NCBI GenBank assembly: GCA_049889535.1
Contig: JBMHDF010000004.1
Span: 1-33,401 of the forward strand
Source of the DNA: JAYQKL01 sp049889535
Lineage (GTDB): Bacteria > Pseudomonadota > Alphaproteobacteria > RS24
Direction: 5' to 3'
Length of the DNA: 33,401 bases
Position 1 is the first letter of the stretch, and each line of letters starts with the position of its first letter. The notes beneath the pieces are model-generated. The model made no database searches. It was not told where the DNA came from and saw only the letters and a program-made list of their open reading frames with translations. Positions 1 to 7,591 of this stretch are shown one piece after another. Made by a program: the position numbers and the translations under genes.

Positions 1-199
1 CCCCTATCGCGGCCGGTAGGCCTGACCACAAGGCGCACCATGTTTCGCTAGCGCTTAACAGGTGCTTTTAGCGTGGCAAAGCTCAGAACCACCGGCGGGG
101 CTGTTTATCCCCGAGCAAGGCGTCCCCCCCTATCGCAGCCGGTAGACGGCGCGCGCAGGCGTGGCGGCGGCGAAAGGCACGCGAATAAGAGGGGCGCGG
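1..199. other. GC-rich intergenic stretch with a direct repeat and hairpins
   Basis: No gene is recognised here. The stretch is visibly richer in G and C than the rest of the window. A 20-base element at 1-20 recurs at 127-146 with two mismatches. Short self-complementary pieces are seen: GGCC-GGTA-GGCC at 11-22, GCACC 35-39 with GGTGC 61-65, and CGGGG 96-100 with CCCCG 109-113. A reading frame open from the left edge ends at a TAG at 49-51, and a short minus-strand frame from an ATG at 39-41 runs off the left edge; neither looks convincing. I checked for tRNA, 4.5S RNA, RNase P RNA and tmRNA signatures and found none. It could be a dispersed intergenic repeat, an untranslated RNA, or flanking sequence of a gene outside the window. 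Confidence 0.4.
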
Positions 200-1525
200 T
201 TATTTTTTGGGTTTGGTTTCTTCAGCCTGCTTCTTTTCCCATGCTTCCACTATCAGCACCTGATTTACAAATTTCTTAATCTCAACGAAATATGGCTCTT
301 GCATAAGACCAGAATCACGTAATTCATAGGCACGCTCAGACGGTAGAGCCACCCCATCTGGCAGATTTTGTGGCGGCTTATCTTTATCATAAATTATCTT
401 AGCCAGCTGTTGTGTGGAAATATTTTTTACACCCTGAAAATTTGTATCCGACAAATTGGCAAACCAAAATTTGGCATCCCGTAAATCTGCGTGCTGAAGC
501 TGAGCACCTACCAAACTCAAATTCTCAAAATTGGCATTCACCAAGTTTACGCCCTGAAGGTTGGCATTAGCCAAACTAGCTCTCTCAAAATTGGGATTTT
601 TTAAATCAGCTCCCTGAAAATTGACATTCTCCAAATTAGCCCCCTGAAAATTGACATTCTCCAAATCCGCGCCCCTAAAGTCGGCGTGCCACAAACTTGC
701 ATTCTCAAAACTGGCATCCAACAAACGTGCGCCCCGAAGGTCCGCGAACCATAAATTCGCATTCGTCATAGTCGCCAGCAAATTTGTGTTCTGAAGATTG
801 GCTGATGACAAATAAGCACCCTGAAGCGTAGCATATGTCAAAGCCGCATGCTGAAGATTGGCACCACTCAAAACCGCATGCTGAAGATCGGTCTGATCCA
901 AATTTGCATGCTGAAGATTAGCTTCCTTCAAATTCGCACCCTGAAGTTTGGCATGAAATATATATGCATGCTGAAGCTTTGCGCCTGGCAAATCCAAGCC
1001 GCGCAGGTCTAGCCTTGAAAAATTGAGATATTTTGAGCGTGCCGCCATATCCTCCGGCACAATGTTGCCCAATGCCAAGACAGCGGTTTCAATATCCAGA
1101 CGCGCCTCAGGGGGTTTGGGTTCCGGCCAGGCAACAGATGACTCATATGGCATGCCGTCCCATAATGTATGCCGAGGGGCATTTTCATCTGCATAAGGCG
1201 TCCCATCCTCTTTCATAGGCGGAGCGGCTCTTTCGCGGACAAAATCCAGCAGAATGTTTGCCACCAACTTGTTTTCATCTGAATCCGGCTTGACGCTTTT
1301 GGCCAAATCTTCCAGCACCCGCACGCCGCTGACGCGCGCCGTCAATTCGGCATGCGCCAGCAATTCCGCGCCACGCCCCAGCTGGTCATTAAACTGACTT
1401 CTTTGGGCAACCTGAAACTGGCTGAAAATAGCCCAGCCGGTTCCCCCTAAAATGATAGCTGTTATAAGGGCTATCAAATTGCCTATTATGGCTGGATTGC
1501 CAAAAAATCTGATTATTTCCACCAT
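200..1525 (-). CDS. membrane-anchored pentapeptide-repeat protein
   Basis: Function unknown. The 441-residue product has one hydrophobic segment at about residues 12-34, a linker, about 200 residues of pentapeptide repeats (about 168-368, A(N/D)LxX pattern, many LQHA, LQGA and NFQGA units), and a C-terminal tail of about 70 residues rich in charge. Such repeats fold into a right-handed quadrilateral beta helix; known members include DNA-mimicking gyrase protectors and many proteins of unknown role. The transmembrane anchor argues against a soluble gyrase-protection role and suggests a scaffold at the inner membrane. The start is placed at the ATG at 1525, which has AGGA six bases upstream; the frame is open to a GTG at 1582 without such support. 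It lies beyond the kdsA terminator, so it is probably a separate transcript. Confidence 0.8.
   Translation of the reverse strand: MVEIIRFFGNPAIIGNLIALITAIILGGTGWAIFSQFQVAQRSQFNDQLGRGAELLAHAELTARVSGVRVLEDLAKSVKPDSDENKLVANILLDFVRERAAPPMKEDGTPYADENAPRHTLWDGMPYESSVAWPEPKPPEARLDIETAVLALGNIVPEDMAARSKYLNFSRLDLRGLDLPGAKLQHAYIFHAKLQGANLKEANLQHANLDQTDLQHAVLSGANLQHAALTYATLQGAYLSSANLQNTNLLATMTNANLWFADLRGARLLDASFENASLWHADFRGADLENVNFQGANLENVNFQGADLKNPNFERASLANANLQGVNLVNANFENLSLVGAQLQHADLRDAKFWFANLSDTNFQGVKNISTQQLAKIIYDKDKPPQNLPDGVALPSERAYELRDSGLMQEPYFVEIKKFVNQVLIVEAWEKKQAEETKPKK
612..666 (-). repeat. tandem 30-base duplication inside the pentapeptide gene
   Basis: Twenty-five bases at 612-636 are repeated identically at 642-666, giving a 30-base period that encodes two consecutive pentapeptide units (NVNFQGANLE then NVNFQGADLK). 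Other units diverge more at the DNA level, so this looks like a recent unit duplication within the coding repeat. Confidence 0.85.
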
Positions 1526-1690
1526 TCTTCTTCCTCGCGCCTTCTTATGGGGGCGGTTATCAGCAGAGTTTAACAGCTTCACAGGCTAAAAGAAATGACG
1601 AAAGCGGCGGCATCCGCGACAGGGCCGGTCAGAGCCACGCGCACAAGAAAATATATGCGGGGGAAACAGAGAGTTGCCGGATAAATCAGC

Positions 1691-1727
1691 TATCAAAATT
1701 AAGCGGCGCGGCTTATGAACCGCCGCC
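1691..1727 (-). terminator. probable Rho-independent terminator after kdsA
   Basis: On the minus strand, directly after the kdsA stop codon, a GC-rich hairpin forms between 1720-1727 (CCGCCGCC on the plus strand) and 1703-1711, with an eight-base loop at 1712-1719. It has about seven pairs with one bulge. It is followed on the minus strand by TTAATTTTGATA. This would separate kdsA from the pentapeptide-repeat gene. Confidence 0.55.
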
Positions 1728-1729
1728 TT

Positions 1730-2599
1730 TTAGCTCCCCTGCACCACTTCGTGCAGGGCTTTGAGCTGGGTCAGCAAGGCTTCGGCTTCAGAAAGCGGCA
1801 GGCAGCTTGGGGCATCGCACAGCGCGCTGTCCGGCTCGGGGTGGAATTCAAGGAACACACCATTGGCGCCGGCCGCAACTGCGGCTTTGGCCAAAAGCGG
1901 CACACCATCGCGTCGCCCGCCCGTGCTGGCGCTCCCCCCTGCCTCATTAAGGGTGCGCGGGTCGGCGCCGGGCAATTGCACGGCATGGGTCGCGTCCATC
2001 GTCACTGGCACACCAAGCTTTTTCATTTCGGCAATCCCCAGCATATCCACGACCAGATTGTTGTAGCCAAAGCTCGTGCCGCGCTCGCATAAGATAATCT
2101 GCACATTTGCGGCCACTTCGCGGCTTTTGCTTATCACATTGGCACAATCCCATGGCGCCATAAATTGCGCTTTTTTGACATGCAACCAGCCGCCACGCGC
2201 CGCCACCGCCTCAGCCGCAGCCACCACCAAATCAGTCTGGCGCACCAAAAAGGCCGGCAATTGCACCACTTCAGCTATTTCCGCCACCGCTTCAGCCTGT
2301 TCGGGTGTGTGCAAATCCGTCACCACCGGCACACCATGCGCGGCCTTCACCGCCGCCAGCAACGGTAAGCCCGCCTCGATGCCCGGCCCGCGATAACTTT
2401 TAATGGATGAACGATTGGCTTTGTCAAAACTGGCTTTGAAAATATAGGGCAGCCCCAACCGCGCGCAGATGGCTTTCAGCTCCGCCGCCACCTCCAGCGC
2501 CAGGGCTTCATCTTCCAAAACATTCAAGCCAGCCATCACCACAAGCGGTGCGCCGTCACCAATTTCAATATTATATTTATCTAACTTTATCAGTGACAT
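1730..2599 (-). CDS. kdsA: 3-deoxy-D-manno-octulosonate 8-phosphate synthase
   Basis: KdsA condenses phosphoenolpyruvate with arabinose 5-phosphate to Kdo 8-phosphate, the first committed step towards the Kdo sugars of the lipopolysaccharide inner core; it is cytosolic. The 289-residue product carries the family signatures FKASFDKANRSS, SYRGPG, QLPAFLVRQTDLV, FGYNNLVVDM and SGGRRDGV. Asn26 in the GLNVLE motif corresponds to the metal-independent class (metal-dependent enzymes have Cys there). The frame is open a further 28 codons upstream, into the end of pyrG, but that part is basic and unlike the family. The ATG at 2599 has AGGA upstream and leaves 19 bases after pyrG. It follows pyrG in the same direction, probably in one transcript. 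In many alphaproteobacteria eno follows kdsA; here it does not. Confidence 0.96.
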   Translation of the reverse strand: MSLIKLDKYNIEIGDGAPLVVMAGLNVLEDEALALEVAAELKAICARLGLPYIFKASFDKANRSSIKSYRGPGIEAGLPLLAAVKAAHGVPVVTDLHTPEQAEAVAEIAEVVQLPAFLVRQTDLVVAAAEAVAARGGWLHVKKAQFMAPWDCANVISKSREVAANVQIILCERGTSFGYNNLVVDMLGIAEMKKLGVPVTMDATHAVQLPGADPRTLNEAGGSASTGGRRDGVPLLAKAAVAAGANGVFLEFHPEPDSALCDAPSCLPLSEAEALLTQLKALHEVVQGS

Positions 2600-2618
2600 A
2601 TCAATAGTTCCTAATGTG

Positions 2619-4247
2619 TTAAACGAGCCTACTTTGCGCCAGTGCCGCCGCAATAAAAGACGCAAAAAGCGGGTGCGGGTCAAACGGGCGCGACTTCAGT
2701 TCAGGGTGAAACTGCACCCCAATATACCAAGGATGGTCAGCTATTTCGACAATTTCGGGCAGCAGACCATCAGGCGACACACCTGAAAACACCAGCCCCG
2801 CCGCCTCCAGCGCCTCGCGATAAGCCATATTCACCTCATAGCGGTGACGATGGCGCTCCGAAATCTCGGTCTGGCCATAAATCTGCGCCGCCCGACTGCC
2901 CTGCGCCAGCTTGGCATCAAATGCCCCAAGCCGCATGGTGCCGCCCAAATCTGTATCCAGGCCACGTTTTTCAAGCTGGTCACCATCCAGCCACTCCGTC
3001 ATCAAACCCACCAAAGGCGTGCCTTTGTCGCCAAACTCGCTCGAACTCGCATCTTCAATATTGGCCATATAACGCGCCGCCTCCAGCACCGCCATTTGCA
3101 TACCAAAACATATCCCAAAATATGGCACATCATGCGTGCGGGCAAAATGCGCCGCGGCAATCTTGCCTTCAGCGCCGCGCTCGCCAAAACCGCCTGGCAC
3201 CAATATGCCATTGACCTTTTCTAAATATGTAACCGCGTCTTCGCGCTCAAAAATCTCAGCGTCAATCCATTCCAAATTCACCTGAACCCGATTCGCAATG
3301 CCGCCATGCTGAAGCGCCTCAATCAGCGATTTATATGCATCCTTTAATTCAGTATATTTGCCAACAACAGCAATATTCACCGCGCCTTCTGGCTCGCGCA
3401 CTGCGGATAATACCTCTTGCCAGCCCGACAAGTCTGGTGAGGGCGCGTCGCTCAAACCAAACGCCGCCAAAACCTCATCATCCAGCCCCTGATTATGGTA
3501 AGCTTCTGGTACAGCATAAATTGTGTCCACATCACGCGCCTCAATCACCGCACTGTCGCGCACATTACAAAACAGCGCGATTTTCTTTTTCTCCGATTCA
3601 GGAATTGGGCGGTCACAGCGGCACATTAATACATCCGGCTGGATACCAATCGAACGCAACTCCTTGACCGAGTGCTGCGTCGGCTTGGTTTTCATCTCCC
3701 CTGCCGCCGGAATATAAGGCAAGAGCGTGAGGTGAATATAGACCGCATCACCCCGCGGCAACTCATTGCCAAGCTGGCGTATGGCCTCAAAAAATGGCAA
3801 GGCTTCAATATCCCCGACCGTGCCACCAATTTCGCAAAGCACAAAGTCAACATCATCAACATCACTTAGAACAAAATCTTTAATTGCGTCGGTCACATGC
3901 GGAATCACCTGCACCGTGCCGCCTAAATAATCGCCCCGGCGTTCCTTACTGATAATATCGGAATATATCTGCCCAGTCGTGACATTATCCCCCTTCGAGG
4001 CTGGCACGCCGGTAAAGCGCTCATAATGGCCTAAATCCAAATCGGTTTCAGCGCCATCATCGGTCACAAACACCTCACCATGTTGGTATGGTGACATAGT
4101 GCCGGGATCAACATTTAAATAAGGGTCGAGTTTTCGCAGGCGAACTTTATAGCCTCGCGCTTGCAACAATGAGCCAAGTGCGGCAGAAGTTATACCTTTT
4201 CCAAGAGAAGAAACCACACCGCCAGTAATAAAAATATATCGCGCCAT
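2619..4247 (-). CDS. pyrG: CTP synthase
   Basis: PyrG makes CTP from UTP, ATP and glutamine, the last step of pyrimidine nucleotide synthesis. At 542 residues it is full length. The N-terminal synthetase domain begins with the ATP-binding sequence FITGGVVSSLGKG and contains the KLDPYLNVDPGTM and CEIGGTVGD motifs. The C-terminal class I glutamine amidotransferase domain (about 290-535) has its nucleophile Cys380 in GICFGMQ and the partners His514 and Glu516 in FHPE. The start is set by the highly conserved family N terminus (MARYIFITGG); no good ribosome binding site is visible before it. It lies between secG (76 bases upstream) and kdsA, matching the usual alphaproteobacterial order. Confidence 0.98.
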   Translation of the reverse strand: MARYIFITGGVVSSLGKGITSAALGSLLQARGYKVRLRKLDPYLNVDPGTMSPYQHGEVFVTDDGAETDLDLGHYERFTGVPASKGDNVTTGQIYSDIISKERRGDYLGGTVQVIPHVTDAIKDFVLSDVDDVDFVLCEIGGTVGDIEALPFFEAIRQLGNELPRGDAVYIHLTLLPYIPAAGEMKTKPTQHSVKELRSIGIQPDVLMCRCDRPIPESEKKKIALFCNVRDSAVIEARDVDTIYAVPEAYHNQGLDDEVLAAFGLSDAPSPDLSGWQEVLSAVREPEGAVNIAVVGKYTELKDAYKSLIEALQHGGIANRVQVNLEWIDAEIFEREDAVTYLEKVNGILVPGGFGERGAEGKIAAAHFARTHDVPYFGICFGMQMAVLEAARYMANIEDASSSEFGDKGTPLVGLMTEWLDGDQLEKRGLDTDLGGTMRLGAFDAKLAQGSRAAQIYGQTEISERHRHRYEVNMAYREALEAAGLVFSGVSPDGLLPEIVEIADHPWYIGVQFHPELKSRPFDPHPLFASFIAAALAQSRLV

Positions 4248-4323
4248 GGGTTTGTAGAATACACAAAATCATTTCTCTTTGCGAGAAGAAATTGCATAGA
4301 CGAGGAAAAATTATGAATAATTC

Positions 4324-4671
4324 TTATTGCGCGGGCAATTCAGGTAATGCGCCATCCCCAAAAGCTTCAGGCAATGCAGGGGCTGGGCCTTGATAAACAT
4401 CATTTTCTGTTGGCGCGACATAGTCATCAAGCACAGAGTCTGAGGCCTCCATACCGCTCAAAATTGTTAGGCCAATACTGGTCAGGAAAAAAACAATTGC
4501 CAGATATGTTGTCAGCTTTGTGAGCGCATTTGCAACACCGCGCCCACTCATAAGACCGCCGCCTTGTCCGCCACCAATACCTAATGCACCGCCCTCTGAG
4601 CGCTGTAAAAGAACCAAAATAATCATGGCAATGGCGATAAATATATGAATGACCAGTAATGTCTCGGTCAT
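4324..4671 (-). CDS. secG: protein-export membrane protein SecG
   Basis: SecG is the small subunit of the SecYEG protein channel in the inner membrane and assists SecA-driven export. The 115-residue product has the typical layout: a first membrane helix at about residues 4-23, the family loop LLQRSEGGALGIGGG with a glycine-rich stretch (GGQGGGLMSGRG), a second helix at about 53-73, and a poorly conserved acidic, proline- and alanine-rich tail. The ATG is preceded by GGGAG at seven bases. The tpiA-secG-pyrG order is common in alphaproteobacteria. It is 109 bases downstream of tpiA, so it may have its own promoter, but I could not define one with confidence. Confidence 0.95.
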   Translation of the reverse strand: MTETLLVIHIFIAIAMIILVLLQRSEGGALGIGGGQGGGLMSGRGVANALTKLTTYLAIVFFLTSIGLTILSGMEASDSVLDDYVAPTENDVYQGPAPALPEAFGDGALPELPAQ

Positions 4672-4780
4672 GGGCTGTCTCCCAGCTAAAACTATAAACT
4701 GCGATTGTGTATCGCATTGGCAAAGAAAAATCTAGCCCTGTTTTTATTTTCCGAAAATATCCTTACTTAAAAATACAGAC

Positions 4781-5545
4781 CTATTGTGCAGAAACGATGA
4801 TTTTGTAAAAATCCGACGCCTTTAAACTCGCGCCCCCAACCAGCGCTCCATTAACATTAGGCACCGCTAAAATATCTTGCGCATTTTTCGGATTAACTGA
4901 CCCACCATATAAAATCCGTATCCGCGCGCCTAAATCTCCATATTTCTTTATCAGCGTTTTACGAATAAAAGCATGCACTTGTGCAATTTGTTCAAGCGTT
5001 GGGGTTAAACCAGACCCAATTGCCCAAACCGGTTCATAGGCAATCACCAATTGCTGGGCGCGTTTAATTTCAGGCATGGCAGCCCGAACTTGCTGTCCAA
5101 TCACGCGTAAGGTTTGCTTTGCCCTCCGCTCTTTAAGGGTTTCCCCTACACATAAAATAGGTAACAGCCCAGCCTCAACCGCCGCCGTCATTTTGGCAGC
5201 CACTAATTTATTGCTTTCCTGATGATATTGCCGGCGCTCGGAGTGACCTATAATCACTGCTTTTGCTCCAGCACGCTTTAGCATGGGGGCGCTTATATTG
5301 CCCGTATAGGCTCCAGCACTTTTTTCATGGCAGTCTTGGCCACCAATTTGAACGGGGCTGTCTTTAAGTTGCTGCACGGCTTGCATTAACACAATGGCTG
5401 GCGGGCAAATCATCACATCAGCTGCTACCACTTTCCGGTCAGCCAATTTTTGTGTGAGCAAACTCAGCTGCCGTAGATCAGCAGCTGAGGCATTCATTTT
5501 CCAATTACCAGCAATTAATTGCTTTATTTTAAAGGGTGATTTCAT
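4781..5545 (-). CDS. tpiA: triosephosphate isomerase
   Basis: TpiA interconverts dihydroxyacetone phosphate and glyceraldehyde 3-phosphate in glycolysis and gluconeogenesis. The 254-residue product is a full TIM barrel. Catalytic residues are present: Lys16 in AGNWKMN, His101 in IGHSERR and Glu171 in AYEPVWAIGSG; the phosphate-binding loops LYGGSVN and GALVGGASL are also intact. The start is uncertain by four codons: a GTG at 5557 with AGG seven bases upstream, or the ATG at 5545 used here, which is closer to family lengths. The gene is divergent from ppiD across about 155 bases. Confidence 0.97.
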   Translation of the reverse strand: MKSPFKIKQLIAGNWKMNASAADLRQLSLLTQKLADRKVVAADVMICPPAIVLMQAVQQLKDSPVQIGGQDCHEKSAGAYTGNISAPMLKRAGAKAVIIGHSERRQYHQESNKLVAAKMTAAVEAGLLPILCVGETLKERRAKQTLRVIGQQVRAAMPEIKRAQQLVIAYEPVWAIGSGLTPTLEQIAQVHAFIRKTLIKKYGDLGARIRILYGGSVNPKNAQDILAVPNVNGALVGGASLKASDFYKIIVSAQ

Positions 5546-5639
5546 AGGTTTTCTCACTTTATAACCTACCTAACCTGATTGGTTGACTATGTTCAAGAAA
5601 AAGAAAGGTGAAAAACCAAACAAATATGCAGGTTTCAAC

Positions 5640-5668
5640 TTGAGAAAAGATTGCACTCTCCTTATGAT
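5640..5668 (+). promoter_or_regulatory. sigma-70-type promoter for ppiD and probably the trp genes
   Basis: TTGAGA at 5640-5645 and TATGAT at 5663-5668 are separated by exactly 17 bases. The predicted transcript start near 5675 lies upstream of the ATG at 5702 but downstream of a possible TTG start at 5651, which helps to choose the ppiD start. Since the genes from ppiD to trpC are close or overlapping, this promoter may serve all five. Confidence 0.65.
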
Positions 5669-5701
5669 GCGACAAAATATGTTCTTCGAAAGAAATCCAT
5701 T

Positions 5702-7591
5702 ATGTTGAGTAATTTAAGAAAATATGTTGGAGGTTTTTTTGGCCTTCTTCTCATTGGTCTGCTAGTCATCGCCTTCGCGGCATGGGGCATTTCAGATGTA
5801 TTTACAGGCTTTCGGCGCGGGGCGGTTGCTACGGTTGGCGATCGGGACATCCCGACCAATGAATTTAGATACCGTTACGCCCGCGAGCTTGACTACCTAT
5901 CTCGGCAGCTCAATGAACCCTTGACCAGAGAGCAAGGCCGCAGTTTTGGTATTGACCAGCAAGTGCTGCGTGACATGTTGGCAATGGCGACATTTGACCA
6001 ACTGACCACAGATTTAGGTCTGGCAATAAGCGATGACATTATTGCCAGCAAAATTGTCGCCGACCCGGCTTTTGCAGGCCCCACTGGCAGTTTTGACCGT
6101 CCAACATTTCAAAGATTGCTGCAAAGCAATGGCCTGACAGAAAAAGTCTTTGTTCGCGACCGCCGACTTTATGAAACACGACGCCAGCTGCTTGATGCGG
6201 TCAATTACTCCATCAAAACGCCCGCCAAATTGAACGAACTGATGTTGCAATATTTACTGGAAACGCGCGTAGCAGAATATGTTGTGCTGCAAATGGATAG
6301 TATTGGTGAAATTAACGAACCGTCTGACGAAGAGTTGAAAAGCTTTTATGACCAGGCACCAAATATTTTCACCGAACCAGAGCGTCGTTCGGCCACAGTT
6401 ATTATCTTATCGCCTGATGATATCGCAAAAAATCTTGAGATTTCAGAAGATGATTTGCGCGAAGAATATGACATTTTGCAAGACCGGTTTGTGCAAGAAG
6501 AAACCCGCGCGGTTGATCAGCTTGTTCTTGCCGATGAGCAAGAAGAAGAAAAAGCGCGTCAAATGCTGGCCGAAGGCAAAGATTTTGATGCCATTGCTCG
6601 CGCCTTTGGACAAAAACCTGAGGACACAGATTTAGGCATCGTCGCGCGCCAAGATATGATTGCCGAGGAGCTGGCCAATATCGCCTTCAGCCTTGAGGCA
6701 AATACTGATAGCGGCACCACAGATAGCCCACTTGGTTCTGTCATTTTGCGGGTGCGGGAAATTTATCCTGAAAAAGTCGAAACCTTTGAAGAGGTTCGTG
6801 AAGATTTACGTAATCAACTGGCTCTTGACCGCGCGGCTGATGAAGTGATTTTACTGTCAGAAAAAATTGAAGATGAACGCGCACAAGGCACAACGCTGGA
6901 AGGTATTGCCAGAAGCTATAATCTTGAGCTTGTCCAACTCGACCAGATTGACACAAATGGTAAGAATAAAGACGGCAATAAGTTGGAAATTTTCAATCGG
7001 CTGACAGACCTGCAAACAACGCTTTTTGAAAGCGAGCTTGGCCAGGATATTCCCTCGCTAGAGACAATTAATGGCGGTCTTTACTGGATACGTATGGATG
7101 GCATTAAGCCCGCACGCATAAGCCCATTTGATGAAGTACGCGACAGAGCCCGTGAGCAATGGCAGGCCAAAGAGCGGCGCGCTTTGCTTGAAGGGCTGGC
7201 CACACATTTTGTTGAAAAAGGCAATGAGGGCAAAAGCCTCACCGCCTTGGCTGAAGAGTTAGGCAAGTCCCCCCTTACTTCGCCACCTCTAGCACGAGCA
7301 ACAAATAATGAGACTTTTTCGCGTGACGCTGTCGCCAATCTCTTTGCGACGGCTAAGGATAAATTCACTTTCGGCAAGGTTGGCTTTGGGGAAAGCTTAA
7401 TTGTCATGCGCGTTGCCGAAATCAATATCCCAACAGCTGAAGAAACGCCAGAATATGGGCAAGTAATACAAACTGAAAGAGAGCGGTTGAATGAAAATAT
7501 GCTGAACCAGCTCTTATTTGGCTTGCAAAATGAATATGGCGTGCGTGTTGACATGCAAGTGCTGGAAGAAGCGTCTGGAAATCAACAATAA
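5702..7591 (+). CDS. ppiD: PpiD-like periplasmic folding chaperone, SurA/parvulin family
   Basis: PpiD-type proteins sit at the periplasmic side of the inner membrane near the Sec channel and help newly exported proteins to fold. The 629-residue product begins with a short cytosolic tail and one membrane helix (about residues 11-30), followed by a SurA-like N-terminal chaperone region, a parvulin-like domain (about 263-355) and a helical C-terminal region (EYGVRVDMQVLEE near the end). The parvulin part is poorly conserved, as is usual for PpiD, so isomerase activity is doubtful. The frame is open to a TTG at 5651, but that lies inside the promoter. The stop codon overlaps the trpE start by one base (TAATG), implying translational coupling. 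This pairing with trpE is typical of alphaproteobacteria. Confidence 0.9.
   Translation: MLSNLRKYVGGFFGLLLIGLLVIAFAAWGISDVFTGFRRGAVATVGDRDIPTNEFRYRYARELDYLSRQLNEPLTREQGRSFGIDQQVLRDMLAMATFDQLTTDLGLAISDDIIASKIVADPAFAGPTGSFDRPTFQRLLQSNGLTEKVFVRDRRLYETRRQLLDAVNYSIKTPAKLNELMLQYLLETRVAEYVVLQMDSIGEINEPSDEELKSFYDQAPNIFTEPERRSATVIILSPDDIAKNLEISEDDLREEYDILQDRFVQEETRAVDQLVLADEQEEEKARQMLAEGKDFDAIARAFGQKPEDTDLGIVARQDMIAEELANIAFSLEANTDSGTTDSPLGSVILRVREIYPEKVETFEEVREDLRNQLALDRAADEVILLSEKIEDERAQGTTLEGIARSYNLELVQLDQIDTNGKNKDGNKLEIFNRLTDLQTTLFESELGQDIPSLETINGGLYWIRMDGIKPARISPFDEVRDRAREQWQAKERRALLEGLATHFVEKGNEGKSLTALAEELGKSPLTSPPLARATNNETFSRDAVANLFATAKDKFTFGKVGFGESLIVMRVAEINIPTAEETPEYGQVIQTERERLNENMLNQLLFGLQNEYGVRVDMQVLEEASGNQQ

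Noticed and set aside
480..985. Regularly spaced repeats that resemble a CRISPR array
   Set aside because: The period is 15 or 30 bases, in frame, and encodes pentapeptide repeats; copies are too diverged and too close for repeat-spacer units.
1715..2396. Long plus-strand open frames across kdsA
   Set aside because: They mirror the conserved kdsA coding strand, have no ribosome binding sites and their products look like no protein family.
2600..2683. Upstream extension of the kdsA reading frame
   Set aside because: The extra 28 residues are arginine-rich, unlike KdsA, overlap the end of pyrG and lack the ribosome binding site that the ATG at 2599 has.
4275..4295. Hairpin TTCTC-TTTGC-GAGAA between secG and pyrG
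   Set aside because: Only five pairs and no T run on the minus strand; too weak for a terminator call.
5651..5701. TTG start giving ppiD 17 more residues
   Set aside because: The TTG lies between the -35 and -10 hexamers of the visible promoter, so it would not be in the transcript.
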